Assembly: GCA_016217595.1 (NCBI GenBank)
Contig: JACRHS010000021.1
Span: 1 to 64,000 of the forward strand
Source: Opitutia bacterium
GTDB lineage: Bacteria; Verrucomicrobiota; Verrucomicrobiia; Opitutales; Opitutaceae
DNA length: 64,000 nucleotides
Reading direction: 5' to 3'
The position numbers were made by a program, and so were the translations under genes. A model generated the notes under the pieces. The model had not been told where the DNA came from and did no database searches. It saw only the letters and a list, made by a program, of their open reading frames with translations. Shown one piece after another: positions 1 to 8,047 of the stretch (positions are counted from its first letter, which is position 1; each line of letters opens with the position of its first letter).

Positions 1-2
1 AC

Positions 3-110
3 TATATCGAAGGCTTTTACAACCGCTCGAGGCGCCACAGCTCGCTCGGCTATCTCTCACCTGCGGCTTTCGAAGAACAACCAACCAACAAGGACAGCAA
101 CGCGGCCTGA
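3..110 (+). CDS. IS3-family transposase (OrfB), C-terminal fragment cut by window start
   Basis: The first bases read in frame as a DDE (rve) integrase C-terminus. The translation contains YIEGFYNRSRRHSSLGYLSP followed by AAFEEQ, the well-known end of IS3-family OrfB (IEFYNRxRRHSALGxxSPxxFE). The frame runs 35 codons to TGA at 108-110. Everything upstream, including the DDE residues, lies outside the window, so completeness of the element cannot be judged. The transposase would catalyse copy-out/paste-in transposition of its element. The right-end inverted repeat appears to follow directly at 116-140. Confidence 0.85.
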   Translation, partial: YIEGFYNRSRRHSSLGYLSPAAFEEQPTNKDSNAA

Positions 111-115
111 ATCAC

Positions 116-140
116 TGTCCACTTTTTCGAGGCAAGCCCA
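116..140 (+). mobile_element. Probable right inverted repeat of the IS3-family element
   Basis: Six bases after the transposase stop comes a 25-bp segment that starts TGTCCACTTTTTCGAGG and ends CCCA. Read on the other strand it starts TGGGCTTGCC and ends GTGGACA, the form of many IS3-family termini (TG start, GTGGACA inner end). The left end is off-window, so neither the partner repeat nor the target duplication could be checked. Confidence 0.6.
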
Positions 141-170
141 GTGGCCAATTGCGCCTCGCACCAGAGTACA

Positions 171-232
171 GAGGTGGCGCGCGTTGTCCCCAACGCGCGT
201 CGAGCGTCTTGAGACAAGTCGCTCCACCGAAA
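171..232 (+). repeat. Interspersed structured repeat A, copy 1 (full)
   Basis: Outer arms GGTGG (173-177) and CCACC (224-228) enclose two hairpins. Hairpin 1 pairs CGCGCGTTG (178-186) with CAACGCGCG (191-199) over a TCCC loop. Hairpin 2 pairs GAGCG-CTTG (202-211) with CAAG-CGCTC (215-224). A second full copy lies at 42438-42500 and a hairpin-1-only copy in inverted orientation at 16848-16878. The layout is that of a three-way junction. It may be a REP/MITE-like element; function unknown. Confidence 0.75.
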
Positions 233-401
233 AAACTCCCTTTCCTGTTGCGCAAGCGCCCGTCGACCTCACGCCACCACCGCATGCACAACTTCGGCTG
301 GATGCATGTGGCGCCGCAGCAGGACACTCCAAGCCCGGCTCGTCGACCGTGCGGTCGCCGGTCCCAACTTCGGCCTTGTTCACTACCACCGCTGCTCATA
401 C

Positions 402-884
402 CTACTGGTTGAGCTTTTTCTTCATAGCTGCGACTAGACAATCTACCGCGAAGTCAGCCTCAGCGCCGCAGTCAAATCCGACTGAGCGGAATACTTTCGG
501 CTCTTCGATCTTTCCGTCATCAGAAAGGTAGATCTGCCGCAACACACACGGTTGATCACCATCGAACCTCATGATTACGATGCAAACTTGACCAATGTGG
601 AATATGGGCGAATCAAAGGAGAAACTGTAGCTTCCCACTTTCGATGGACGGCCAAACGGCACCTCGAGCGGCATGGCGTCTTTTAAGCCGTGCGATTTGC
701 CGACGATACTTAGTGTCGCGCGACGCGTAACCAACGCACCCTTCAAGTCCTCACAGACACTAATGACTCGAACATGAGCAATCGCGTCCGCAGATTTGAG
801 CGTAACTTCGATCGGCCCATGCCGGCCAAATGCTTGGGATATGGCGACGCCAAGAAGAAGTACCAGTGTAGTTATGTTCTTCAC
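402..884 (-). CDS. Hypothetical secreted protein, 160 aa
   Basis: I do not recognise this family. The start is GTG at 884, chosen because the N-terminus (MKNITTLVLLLGVAISQAFG) then forms a short Sec signal peptide with probable cleavage near residue 20. The mature part of about 140 residues alternates beta-prone stretches and has three cysteines in its second half, two of them near the C-terminus (FDCGAEADFAVDC). Base composition is clearly less GC-rich than the metabolic genes further right, and it sits next to an IS end, so it may have been acquired. It shares direction with the small membrane protein gene upstream (955-1227, gap about 70 bp). Confidence 0.6.
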   Translation of the reverse strand: MKNITTLVLLLGVAISQAFGRHGPIEVTLKSADAIAHVRVISVCEDLKGALVTRRATLSIVGKSHGLKDAMPLEVPFGRPSKVGSYSFSFDSPIFHIGQVCIVIMRFDGDQPCVLRQIYLSDDGKIEEPKVFRSVGFDCGAEADFAVDCLVAAMKKKLNQ

Positions 885-954
885 GAAATACTGGCTCGCC
901 CGAACCGCCGCCCTCGCGCAAAGCGAGCTTGTTCGAACGGTGTCGCACTACGTA

Positions 955-1227
955 CTACCGCGCAACAGAGCGTCCTGCGTTAGGATTCATCTTCATGTAT
1001 ATTTTCAATCTCCGCCCACCCAGCTTGGTCTGCTTGGCAAAGATCATGTAGATAATAAAACCCAAGACCGGAAGGAACAGCAGAGCCAATACCCATGCCA
1101 CCTTGCTGCCACTGTCTTTGAATTGTGATTTCAGGCAATCCACCAGTGCATACACCCACATAACAAACATGAGCAGCGAAAGCAGCCCGAGCAGAGCCAC
1201 GACTATATATTGTGCTGATGCATCCAT
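955..1227 (-). CDS. Small two-TM membrane protein with PLDc_N-like domain, 90 aa
   Basis: Two hydrophobic segments (about residues 7-29 and 43-63) flank a short loop. The second ends in the pattern WVLALLFLPVLGFIIYMIF, typical of the phospholipase D N-terminal (PLDc_N) two-helix family with its conserved W, P and G. The tail is basic (KLGGRRLKIYMKM). Such stand-alone proteins lack PLD catalytic motifs and their role is unknown. The ATG at 1227 is preceded on the coding strand by a weak AGGAT. AT-richer than the neighbours. Confidence 0.65.
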   Translation of the reverse strand: MDASAQYIVVALLGLLSLLMFVMWVYALVDCLKSQFKDSGSKVAWVLALLFLPVLGFIIYMIFAKQTKLGGRRLKIYMKMNPNAGRSVAR

Positions 1228-1342
1228 AGGTTTATCCTGATCGTATTATTCGCGCCAACCGGGTGGAGCTTTTGACGGAATGAAAAATCAGAAGCCACAC
1301 ATGAGCAAGCGATTTATATTTTGTGAGCAGGCTGGTCGGGTT

Positions 1343-1360
1343 GGTCACCTCGTCCGCTAC
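1343..1360 (+). repeat. Partial copy of interspersed repeat B
   Basis: GGTCACCTCGTCCGCTAC resembles the repeat-B arm at 17771-17793 (one mismatch over GTCACCTCGGCCGCTAC) and, in reverse, 44051-44073. It lies just downstream of the epimerase-like gene that ends at 1416. It could be a decayed copy or chance similarity in GC-rich DNA. Confidence 0.35.
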
Positions 1361-1415
1361 CTCGCCTCCCCATCCGAGAGTCGCGCAAGGGCGCAGCGAG
1401 CCTGCGCGCTCTCGC

Positions 1416-2693
1416 TTACTGCTCGAAGCGGCCGCGGTAGGCCCAGAGGCCGATGGCGGGATTGGATATATAGAAGATCTTTTCGCCGTCCGGCAGCGTA
1501 TTCCAGCCGTCCTTCAGCTTCGCCGGATCGTAGCGCGCGGTCATCGTCTTCAAGTCGGCATACTTGAAACCCACGCCTTCGATCTCTGCGCGCGTGAGGT
1601 GGCCCGGACAATATGTGATGCCGAAACGTCCTTCGCTGGAGCCGTGGATCAGGTGCGCGGCGGCGCTGAGGTTGTTGCGCAGTTCCTCGTTGGCCTTGGT
1701 GGCGGCGAGCGTGCGCGGCGTGCCGAAGTAGCCGTATTTGCGGATGAGGCGGTCGATCTCGTGATCTTCGCCGAACTCTTTCAGGCCGGGCGCGAGGATG
1801 AGCAGTTCGCCGCCGTCGGCCATCGCCATGCGGGTGCGGTAAACGGCCTTGTTGCCCAGCCACGTGCTCTTGAACTCGGAGGGATCGAGGTAAACGACCA
1901 CCTTCGGCAGCGGGGCGTCGAGCATCTCGAAATTCACCTGGAGCGAGAGTTTGGCGGCCTGGTTGAAGACCTCGGCATCGTCGCCGACGAAGAGGCCGCG
2001 GACCTTGAGCTGGCCGTCGGTGGCGTCGCGGCCGACGACGGTGTGCACGTACACGATGGGCAGATGCGCGGTGAATTTCTCGCCGGCGTAGTTGAGGATG
2101 CGGCGCACGGGCGTGTCGGCCCGGCCCATCATGCGCTCCATGCCGTAGGCGGCGCCGACGAAGTGGCTTTTGTTGATGCCTTCCTGTCCGCCGGTGCCGA
2201 CGAAGATGTTTTTATTATAATTCGCCATGCCGATGACTTCGTGCGGCACGACCTGGCCGATGGAGAGCACGAGGTCGTGACCGCCGGTGGCGAGGAGGTT
2301 GGCGACCTGCGCGGGCCACGGGAAATCGACCGCGCCGCCGGAGACTTCCTTCACGAACTCGCCCGGCACGGTGCCGACGGTGGTGATGCCGGTGCGCCAG
2401 TTGTGCACGCGGAAGAGGTTCTCCGGCACGCCGGGAAACATCTCGTGGATCTGTTCGGACGACATCGGCGAATGCGTGCCGAGCGCCGGCAGGATGTCGG
2501 TGAGCCGCGGTCCGAAAAAATCGTAAGCGTAACGCGTGAGTTCGCCGGCGCGGGAATGGAAGCGCGTGAAGTCGGGCGGAATGGCGAGCACGCGCTGGCG
2601 CGCGCCGAGCTTGGCGAGCGCTTCATGCAACCCGGCGCGCAGGTCGGCGGGCGTGAAGACGGTGATGGCGGAGCCGCGGGCGAAATAGAGCAT
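1416..2693 (-). CDS. LarA-family nickel-dependent hydroxyacid racemase/epimerase (possible D-mannonate/gluconate epimerase)
   Basis: The 425-residue protein fits the LarA (DUF2088) superfamily, whose members use a nickel-pincer nucleotide to racemise 2-hydroxyacids or epimerise sugar acids. The N-terminal motif is PPDFTRFHSRAGE, in the position of DHTR in LarA. Next come ALGTHSPMS (a catalytic-type His) and VVPHEVIGM with NKNIFVGTGGQEGINKSH, the usual region of the second His and the cofactor-bearing Lys. Family members include lactate and malate racemases and sugar-acid epimerases. The PfkB kinase gene just upstream (2857-3939) suggests a sugar acid such as mannonate, gluconate or a keto-deoxy acid. 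The cofactor genes larB, larC and larE are not in the window. Substrate is inference; family is fairly sure. Confidence 0.7.
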   Translation of the reverse strand: MLYFARGSAITVFTPADLRAGLHEALAKLGARQRVLAIPPDFTRFHSRAGELTRYAYDFFGPRLTDILPALGTHSPMSSEQIHEMFPGVPENLFRVHNWRTGITTVGTVPGEFVKEVSGGAVDFPWPAQVANLLATGGHDLVLSIGQVVPHEVIGMANYNKNIFVGTGGQEGINKSHFVGAAYGMERMMGRADTPVRRILNYAGEKFTAHLPIVYVHTVVGRDATDGQLKVRGLFVGDDAEVFNQAAKLSLQVNFEMLDAPLPKVVVYLDPSEFKSTWLGNKAVYRTRMAMADGGELLILAPGLKEFGEDHEIDRLIRKYGYFGTPRTLAATKANEELRNNLSAAAHLIHGSSEGRFGITYCPGHLTRAEIEGVGFKYADLKTMTARYDPAKLKDGWNTLPDGEKIFYISNPAIGLWAYRGRFEQ

Positions 2694-2856
2694 GGGAGGA
2701 GGAAGACTTGAACAAAAGAGAACGAAGGAAACGAAGAACCAACAGCCAACTCACATCAAAGCGCCCTCACTCTAGTCGTAAACTGGAGCGATTGCCACCT
2801 GATGAAGCAGAGCCACTGAATGCTTCGTTACCTTCGTTTACTTCTGTTCAATAAAT

Positions 2857-3939
2857 TTACCGCTGGATGCGGGCCGAGCCGCCTTTGGCGAAGGCTTTCA
2901 CCTGCTCGACGGTCGCCATCGTGGTGTCGCCGGGGAAGGTGGTGAGCAATGCGCCGTGCGCCCAGCCAAGGTTGACCGCTTCCTGTTCCGACGCGCCGGA
3001 GAGCAGGCCGTAGAAGAAGCCCGCCGCGTAGCCGTCGCCGCCGCCGACGCGGTCGACGACATCGAGTTCGCACATCGGCGACTGGTAGGTCTTGCCGTTG
3101 ACCCACGCGACCGCGCCCCAGGTGTGGCGGTTGGTCGAGTGGACTTCGCGCAACGTGGTGGCGACGGCCTTCACGTTGGGGAATTTCTTCACGGCTTTGT
3201 CGATGACCGCGTAGAACGCCGCGGGATCGAGCTTGGACTTCGCCTCGACGTCCTGCCCCTCGATGCCGAGCCCCTTCTGGAGGTCTTCTTCGTTGCCCAC
3301 GAGCACATCCACGTGCTGCACGATGCGACCGAGCACATCGAGCGCCTTGGCCTGACCGCCCCAGATGTCCCAAAGCTTCTGACGGTAGTTGAGGTCAAAC
3401 GAAGTGACGGCGCCGGCTTTCTTCGCGGCCTGCATGGCCTCGACGATCAGTTCGCCGGTGGTCTCAGAGAGCGCGGCGAAGATGCCGCCGCTATGGAACC
3501 AGCGCACGCCCTGCCCGAAAATCTGCGCCCAGTCGAAGTCGCCCTTCTTGAGCTGACCGGCGGCTTCGTTGGCACGGTTGTAGAACACGACCGGCGCGCG
3601 CACGCCCTGGCCGCGGTCGGAGTAAACGGTGGCCATGTTGGGGCCGCGGACGCCGTCGTGCTTGAAGCGTTTGTAGATCGGTTTCACGCCCATCGCGCGG
3701 ACGCGCTCGGCGATCAAATCGCCGATGGGATAATCGACCATGGCGGTGGCGACGCCGGTGTTGAGGCGGAAACAATCGGAGAGATTGGCCGACACATTGA
3801 ACTCACCGCCGCTGACGTGGATGTCGCAATGGCTGGCCTTGCGAAACGGAATGATACCCGGGTCGAGACGATGGACGAGAGCGCCGAGAGAAAGGAAATC
3901 GAACGCGCCCTGCTGCGGGATATTAATGCCAGTACTCAT
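2857..3939 (-). CDS. kdgK: PfkB-family sugar kinase, probable 2-keto-3-deoxygluconate kinase
   Basis: A 360-residue ribokinase-fold kinase. The C-terminal anion-hole motif is VDRVGGGDGYAAGFFYG, matching the DTxGAGD signature, whose last Asp is the catalytic base. The N-terminal substrate region has the GGEFNVSANL pattern, and NYRQKLW and LVGNEED are also typical of KDG and fructokinase relatives. The start is set at ATG 3939; further upstream the frame is an unrelated hydrophobic extension. It lies 163 bp upstream of the LarA-like epimerase on the same strand, which favours a role in sugar-acid breakdown (KDG to KDPG). Other PfkB sugars cannot be excluded. Confidence 0.75.
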   Translation of the reverse strand: MSTGINIPQQGAFDFLSLGALVHRLDPGIIPFRKASHCDIHVSGGEFNVSANLSDCFRLNTGVATAMVDYPIGDLIAERVRAMGVKPIYKRFKHDGVRGPNMATVYSDRGQGVRAPVVFYNRANEAAGQLKKGDFDWAQIFGQGVRWFHSGGIFAALSETTGELIVEAMQAAKKAGAVTSFDLNYRQKLWDIWGGQAKALDVLGRIVQHVDVLVGNEEDLQKGLGIEGQDVEAKSKLDPAAFYAVIDKAVKKFPNVKAVATTLREVHSTNRHTWGAVAWVNGKTYQSPMCELDVVDRVGGGDGYAAGFFYGLLSGASEQEAVNLGWAHGALLTTFPGDTTMATVEQVKAFAKGGSARIQR

Positions 3940-4249
3940 GGTGATTAGATGGTTTGAGATGATGGTGAAAAAATGGGAAAAAGCGGAAAGTGCCGAAAAC
4001 AATCGCGAAGGCCAAAAACAGGGTCAATACGCGATCGGCGACGTTAGGTCTAGCTATGCGGAACGTGAAAAATGAACATCCCCAATTTGGAAAACTAGCC
4101 TACCTTCCGAGGCGCTTCCTTTTGTCTGCAAACAGTAGCCGCGGGCCCAAACTACCCTTTCCGGGGGTGTTAGGGCGAACAATCCCGTTGCCTCACGAAG
4201 GGTCGCTTTTCAAGTTCCGCGACTTGCTTCCCGTGATCCCGTTCCGTCC
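3940..4249. other. Divergent intergenic region between kdgK-like and carboxyltransferase genes
   Basis: This roughly 310-bp region separates two divergent transcription units. It must hold promoters for both, but no clear -35/-10 pair or operator palindrome stands out. A GC-rich run around 4140-4165 could form a weak hairpin. No protein gene seen. Confidence 0.5.
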
Positions 4250-5794
4250 ATGAATCTAATCAAGAGCATCACCGAGCTTCGCAACCGCCGCGCCCTCGTC
4301 CAAAAGGGCGGTGGCGACGCAGCCATCGAAAAACAACTCGCCATGGGCAAGTTGACCGCCCGCGAGCGCATCCTCGCCGTCGTCGACAAGGGCTCCTTCA
4401 CGGAGTACGACTTGTTCGTCGAGCATCAGGCGCGCGACTTCAACATGGATAAGAAGGTGCTCCATGGCGACGGCGTCATCATCGGCACCGGCACCATCCA
4501 GGGCGAGCCGGTCTGTGTGTTCGCCCAGGACTTCACGGTGGCCGGCGGCTCGCTCGGCCTCATGCACGCCCGCAAGATCGCCAAGATCATGGATCACGCG
4601 CTGAAGATGCGCGTGCCGTTGATCGGCATCAACGACTCGGGCGGCGCCCGCATTCAAGAAGGCGTCAACTCCCTCGCTGGCTACGGCGAGATCTTCTATC
4701 GCAACACGATGGCGTCCGGCGTCATCCCGCAGATCTCCGTCATCCTCGGACCCTGCGCGGGCGGCGCGGTCTATTCCCCGGCGCTCACCGATTTCGTGTT
4801 CGTCGTGGATAAGATTTCCAAGATGTTCATCACCGGCCCGAGCGTCATCGAGACCGTGCTCGGCGAGAAGATCGAGATGGAAGAGCTTGGCGGTGCCCGC
4901 GTCCATGCCGAGATCACCGGCAACGCCCACTTCTTCGCCCACAGCGAACAGCAGTGCTTCGAGCAGATCAAACGCCTCCTCTCCTTCCTCCCCCGCGCCA
5001 ACGACGCCAAACCCCTCAAGACCAAGCCCAAGGAGCCCAAGTTCGCCAAGAAGATCGAAGAGATCATCCCGAGCGATCCGAAGCAGCCTTACGACGTGCG
5101 CGACATCATCCGCGCCGTGGTTGACGAGTCCGACTTCTTCGAAGTGCAGGAGTTGTGGGCCAGCAACATCGTGATCGGCTTCGGCCGCATCAACGGCGAA
5201 TCGGTCGGCTTCGTGGCCAACCAGCCTCTCGTGCTCGCCGGCGTGCTCGATTGCGACAGCTCCGACAAGGCCGCCCGCTTCATCCGGTTCTGCGACGCGT
5301 TTAACATCCCGATCGTGACCTTCGAGGACATGCCCGGCTACCTGCCCGGCGTCGATCAAGAGCACGCGGGCGTCATCCGCCACGGCGCCAAAATTCTCTA
5401 CGCCTATTCCGAGGCCACCGTGCCGAAGATCACCGTCATTCTGCGCAAGGCTTACGGCGGCGGCTACATCGCCATGAACTCGCGCCACCTCGGCGCCGAC
5501 TTCAACTTCGCCTGGCCGTCAGCCGAAATCGCCGTCATGGGACCGGAAGGCGCCGCCAACATCATCTTCAAAAAGGAAATCGACGAGGCGCAAAACCCCG
5601 AGGAAATGCGCAAACAGAAGGTCGCCGAGTACAAGGAGAAGTTCGCCAACCCGTACGTCGCCGCCTCCAAGGGCTACATCGACTCCGTGATCGAGCCCTC
5701 CGAAACCCGTCACTTGCTCATCCACGCGCTCGCTGGGAGCGCCAACAAGGTCGATCACCGGCCCGCTAAGAAACATGGCATTCCTCCGTTCTAG
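4250..5794 (+). CDS. Acyl-CoA carboxylase carboxyltransferase subunit (PccB/MmdA type)
   Basis: A 514-residue carboxyltransferase with two crotonase-fold halves. It moves a carboxyl group between carboxybiotin and an acyl-CoA, usually propionyl-CoA/methylmalonyl-CoA. Seen motifs: AQDFTVAGGSLG, NDSGGARIQEGVNSL, GPCAGGAVYSPALTD in the first half and AYGGGYIAMNSRHLGAD with WPSAEIAVMG in the second. The length equals PccB and MmdA (about 510). The stop overlaps the biotin-carrier start by 20 bp, so the two are translationally coupled. No biotin carboxylase or membrane decarboxylase beta subunit is in the window, so propionyl-CoA carboxylase and Na+-pumping methylmalonyl-CoA decarboxylase both remain possible. 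Confidence 0.9.
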   Translation: MNLIKSITELRNRRALVQKGGGDAAIEKQLAMGKLTARERILAVVDKGSFTEYDLFVEHQARDFNMDKKVLHGDGVIIGTGTIQGEPVCVFAQDFTVAGGSLGLMHARKIAKIMDHALKMRVPLIGINDSGGARIQEGVNSLAGYGEIFYRNTMASGVIPQISVILGPCAGGAVYSPALTDFVFVVDKISKMFITGPSVIETVLGEKIEMEELGGARVHAEITGNAHFFAHSEQQCFEQIKRLLSFLPRANDAKPLKTKPKEPKFAKKIEEIIPSDPKQPYDVRDIIRAVVDESDFFEVQELWASNIVIGFGRINGESVGFVANQPLVLAGVLDCDSSDKAARFIRFCDAFNIPIVTFEDMPGYLPGVDQEHAGVIRHGAKILYAYSEATVPKITVILRKAYGGGYIAMNSRHLGADFNFAWPSAEIAVMGPEGAANIIFKKEIDEAQNPEEMRKQKVAEYKEKFANPYVAASKGYIDSVIEPSETRHLLIHALAGSANKVDHRPAKKHGIPPF

Positions 5795-6161
5795 TCCCAA
5801 ACGTCCCTCTGCGCCGAAGCCGATGAAGGCCGTAGCCAAGGCCGCCGCCACGGGCGACCTCAAGACCTTCCGCGTCGACTGCCAGACGTACCAGACCAAG
5901 CTGACCACGAAATTCGAGAATCGTTGCGTGTGGGAAGCGCCCAACTGGCGCGAAGTCTGTGCTTACATCCCCGGCAGCGTGCTCGAAGTCTTCGTCAAGG
6001 AAGGCCAGTCACTGACGGCCGGCACCGCGCTGCTGCGGTTTGAGGCGATGAAGATGGAATGCGTCATCACAATGCCCTACGACGGCGTGGTAAAAAAAGT
6101 CCACGTCAAGGCAGGCGACCGCTTCCCCAAGAATCAGACCTTGGTCGAAATCGACGAGTAA
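5775..6161 (+). CDS. Biotin carboxyl carrier protein (biotinyl domain)
   Basis: A 128-residue protein with a basic, Pro/Ala-rich N-terminus (about 25 residues), a middle segment, and a C-terminal biotinyl/lipoyl domain. The domain carries EAMKMEC with the biotin-accepting lysine at residue 93, preceded by IPGSVLEVFVKEGQSL and followed by the PYDGVVKKVHVKAGD hairpin. It carries carboxybiotin to the carboxyltransferase encoded by the overlapping upstream gene. Size and architecture are like MmdC/OadA-tail carriers. Start ATG at 5775 lies inside the end of the upstream gene. Confidence 0.9.
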   Translation: MAFLRSSPKRPSAPKPMKAVAKAAATGDLKTFRVDCQTYQTKLTTKFENRCVWEAPNWREVCAYIPGSVLEVFVKEGQSLTAGTALLRFEAMKMECVITMPYDGVVKKVHVKAGDRFPKNQTLVEIDE

Positions 6162-6294
6162 GCGCTTCGCTTCCTCAGGCCAACCGGCGGGCGAAACTGC
6201 ACGCGCGCCGGCATTGCAGTTGACGACGGCGCAATAACCGGAATCGTGCGGAAATCCCGCCGGACTCGCGGCGGGGCATCCGTTCCACCATACC

Positions 6295-6933
6295 ATGATT
6301 TCCCTGCGAAAACTTTTTGGCAAAGAGGACAAGTTCTTCGATCTGCTCGAAGCGAGCGCGATGGAGGCTGAGACCAGCATCAAGCTGCTCGGCAATTATC
6401 TCCAAACCCGCAAAAACACCGGCGCGCCCGTCAACATCGACGAGTTCGTCCAGAGCCGCCGCAAGGATAAGAAAATCACCCAGGAAATCACCGAGGCGCT
6501 GGCCAAAACCTTCGTCACTCCGCTCGAACGCGAAGACATCGAAGCCCTGTCGTTCGCCCTCTACCGCGTGCCCAAGTCGGTCGAGAAAATCGTCGAGCGC
6601 CTCATGATTTATCCCGGCCAGCTGCCCTGCGATGGCATCCAGCGCCAGGCCGAGCTCCTCGACAAGGCCGCCGCCGCGGTCGTCTACATGGTGAAACAGC
6701 TCCGCAAGGGCCCCCAAATCGACAAGATCAGCGAGGCGCAGGATCGCCTCCAGTGGGCCGAAGGCGAAGCCGACAAGGTGATGCTCGAACTCATCAAAGA
6801 TCTCTACAACGGCCCCTACGACGCCAAGGAGCTCGTCATCCTCCAAGACCTCTACGAGATGGTGGAAAAAGTCGTCGATCGCTGCCGCGATGCCGGCAAC
6901 GTCGTCGTGCAAATCGTCCTGAAGTACTCCTGA
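6295..6933 (+). CDS. DUF47/PhoU-like accessory protein of phosphate transport
   Basis: A 212-residue all-alpha DUF47 (PhoU_div) protein. The conserved TPLEREDIEALSFALYRVP segment and the repeated acidic helices (EGEADKVMLELIKDLY) that contribute metal-binding sites are visible. DUF47 genes are typically paired with PiT low-affinity phosphate carriers, and here pitA starts 20 bp downstream on the same strand. It probably regulates or couples PitA in the cytoplasm. It is not the pst-linked PhoU, which is separate at 16075-16758. Confidence 0.88.
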   Translation: MISLRKLFGKEDKFFDLLEASAMEAETSIKLLGNYLQTRKNTGAPVNIDEFVQSRRKDKKITQEITEALAKTFVTPLEREDIEALSFALYRVPKSVEKIVERLMIYPGQLPCDGIQRQAELLDKAAAAVVYMVKQLRKGPQIDKISEAQDRLQWAEGEADKVMLELIKDLYNGPYDAKELVILQDLYEMVEKVVDRCRDAGNVVVQIVLKYS

Positions 6934-6952
6934 GCCGCGCGCGCCCGACGCC

Positions 6953-8020
<1,068 letters not shown>

Positions 8021-8047
8021 TCCCGCCGGGGCCGACCGCCGGTCAGC

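Larger units (their letters stand above)
111..401. other. Non-coding stretch between IS3 end and first gene
   Basis: It contains the IS3 inverted repeat (116-140) and a structured interspersed repeat (171-232). I see no convincing protein gene: the open frames on both strands are low-complexity readings of the repeat. Bases 240-400 show nothing I can interpret. Confidence 0.6.

Noticed and set aside
1323-2711. 462-codon plus-strand frame opposite the LarA-like gene
   Set aside because: Antisense to a clear enzyme gene; translation is Ala/Arg/Val/Gly-rich without domains, the usual artefact of high-GC third positions.
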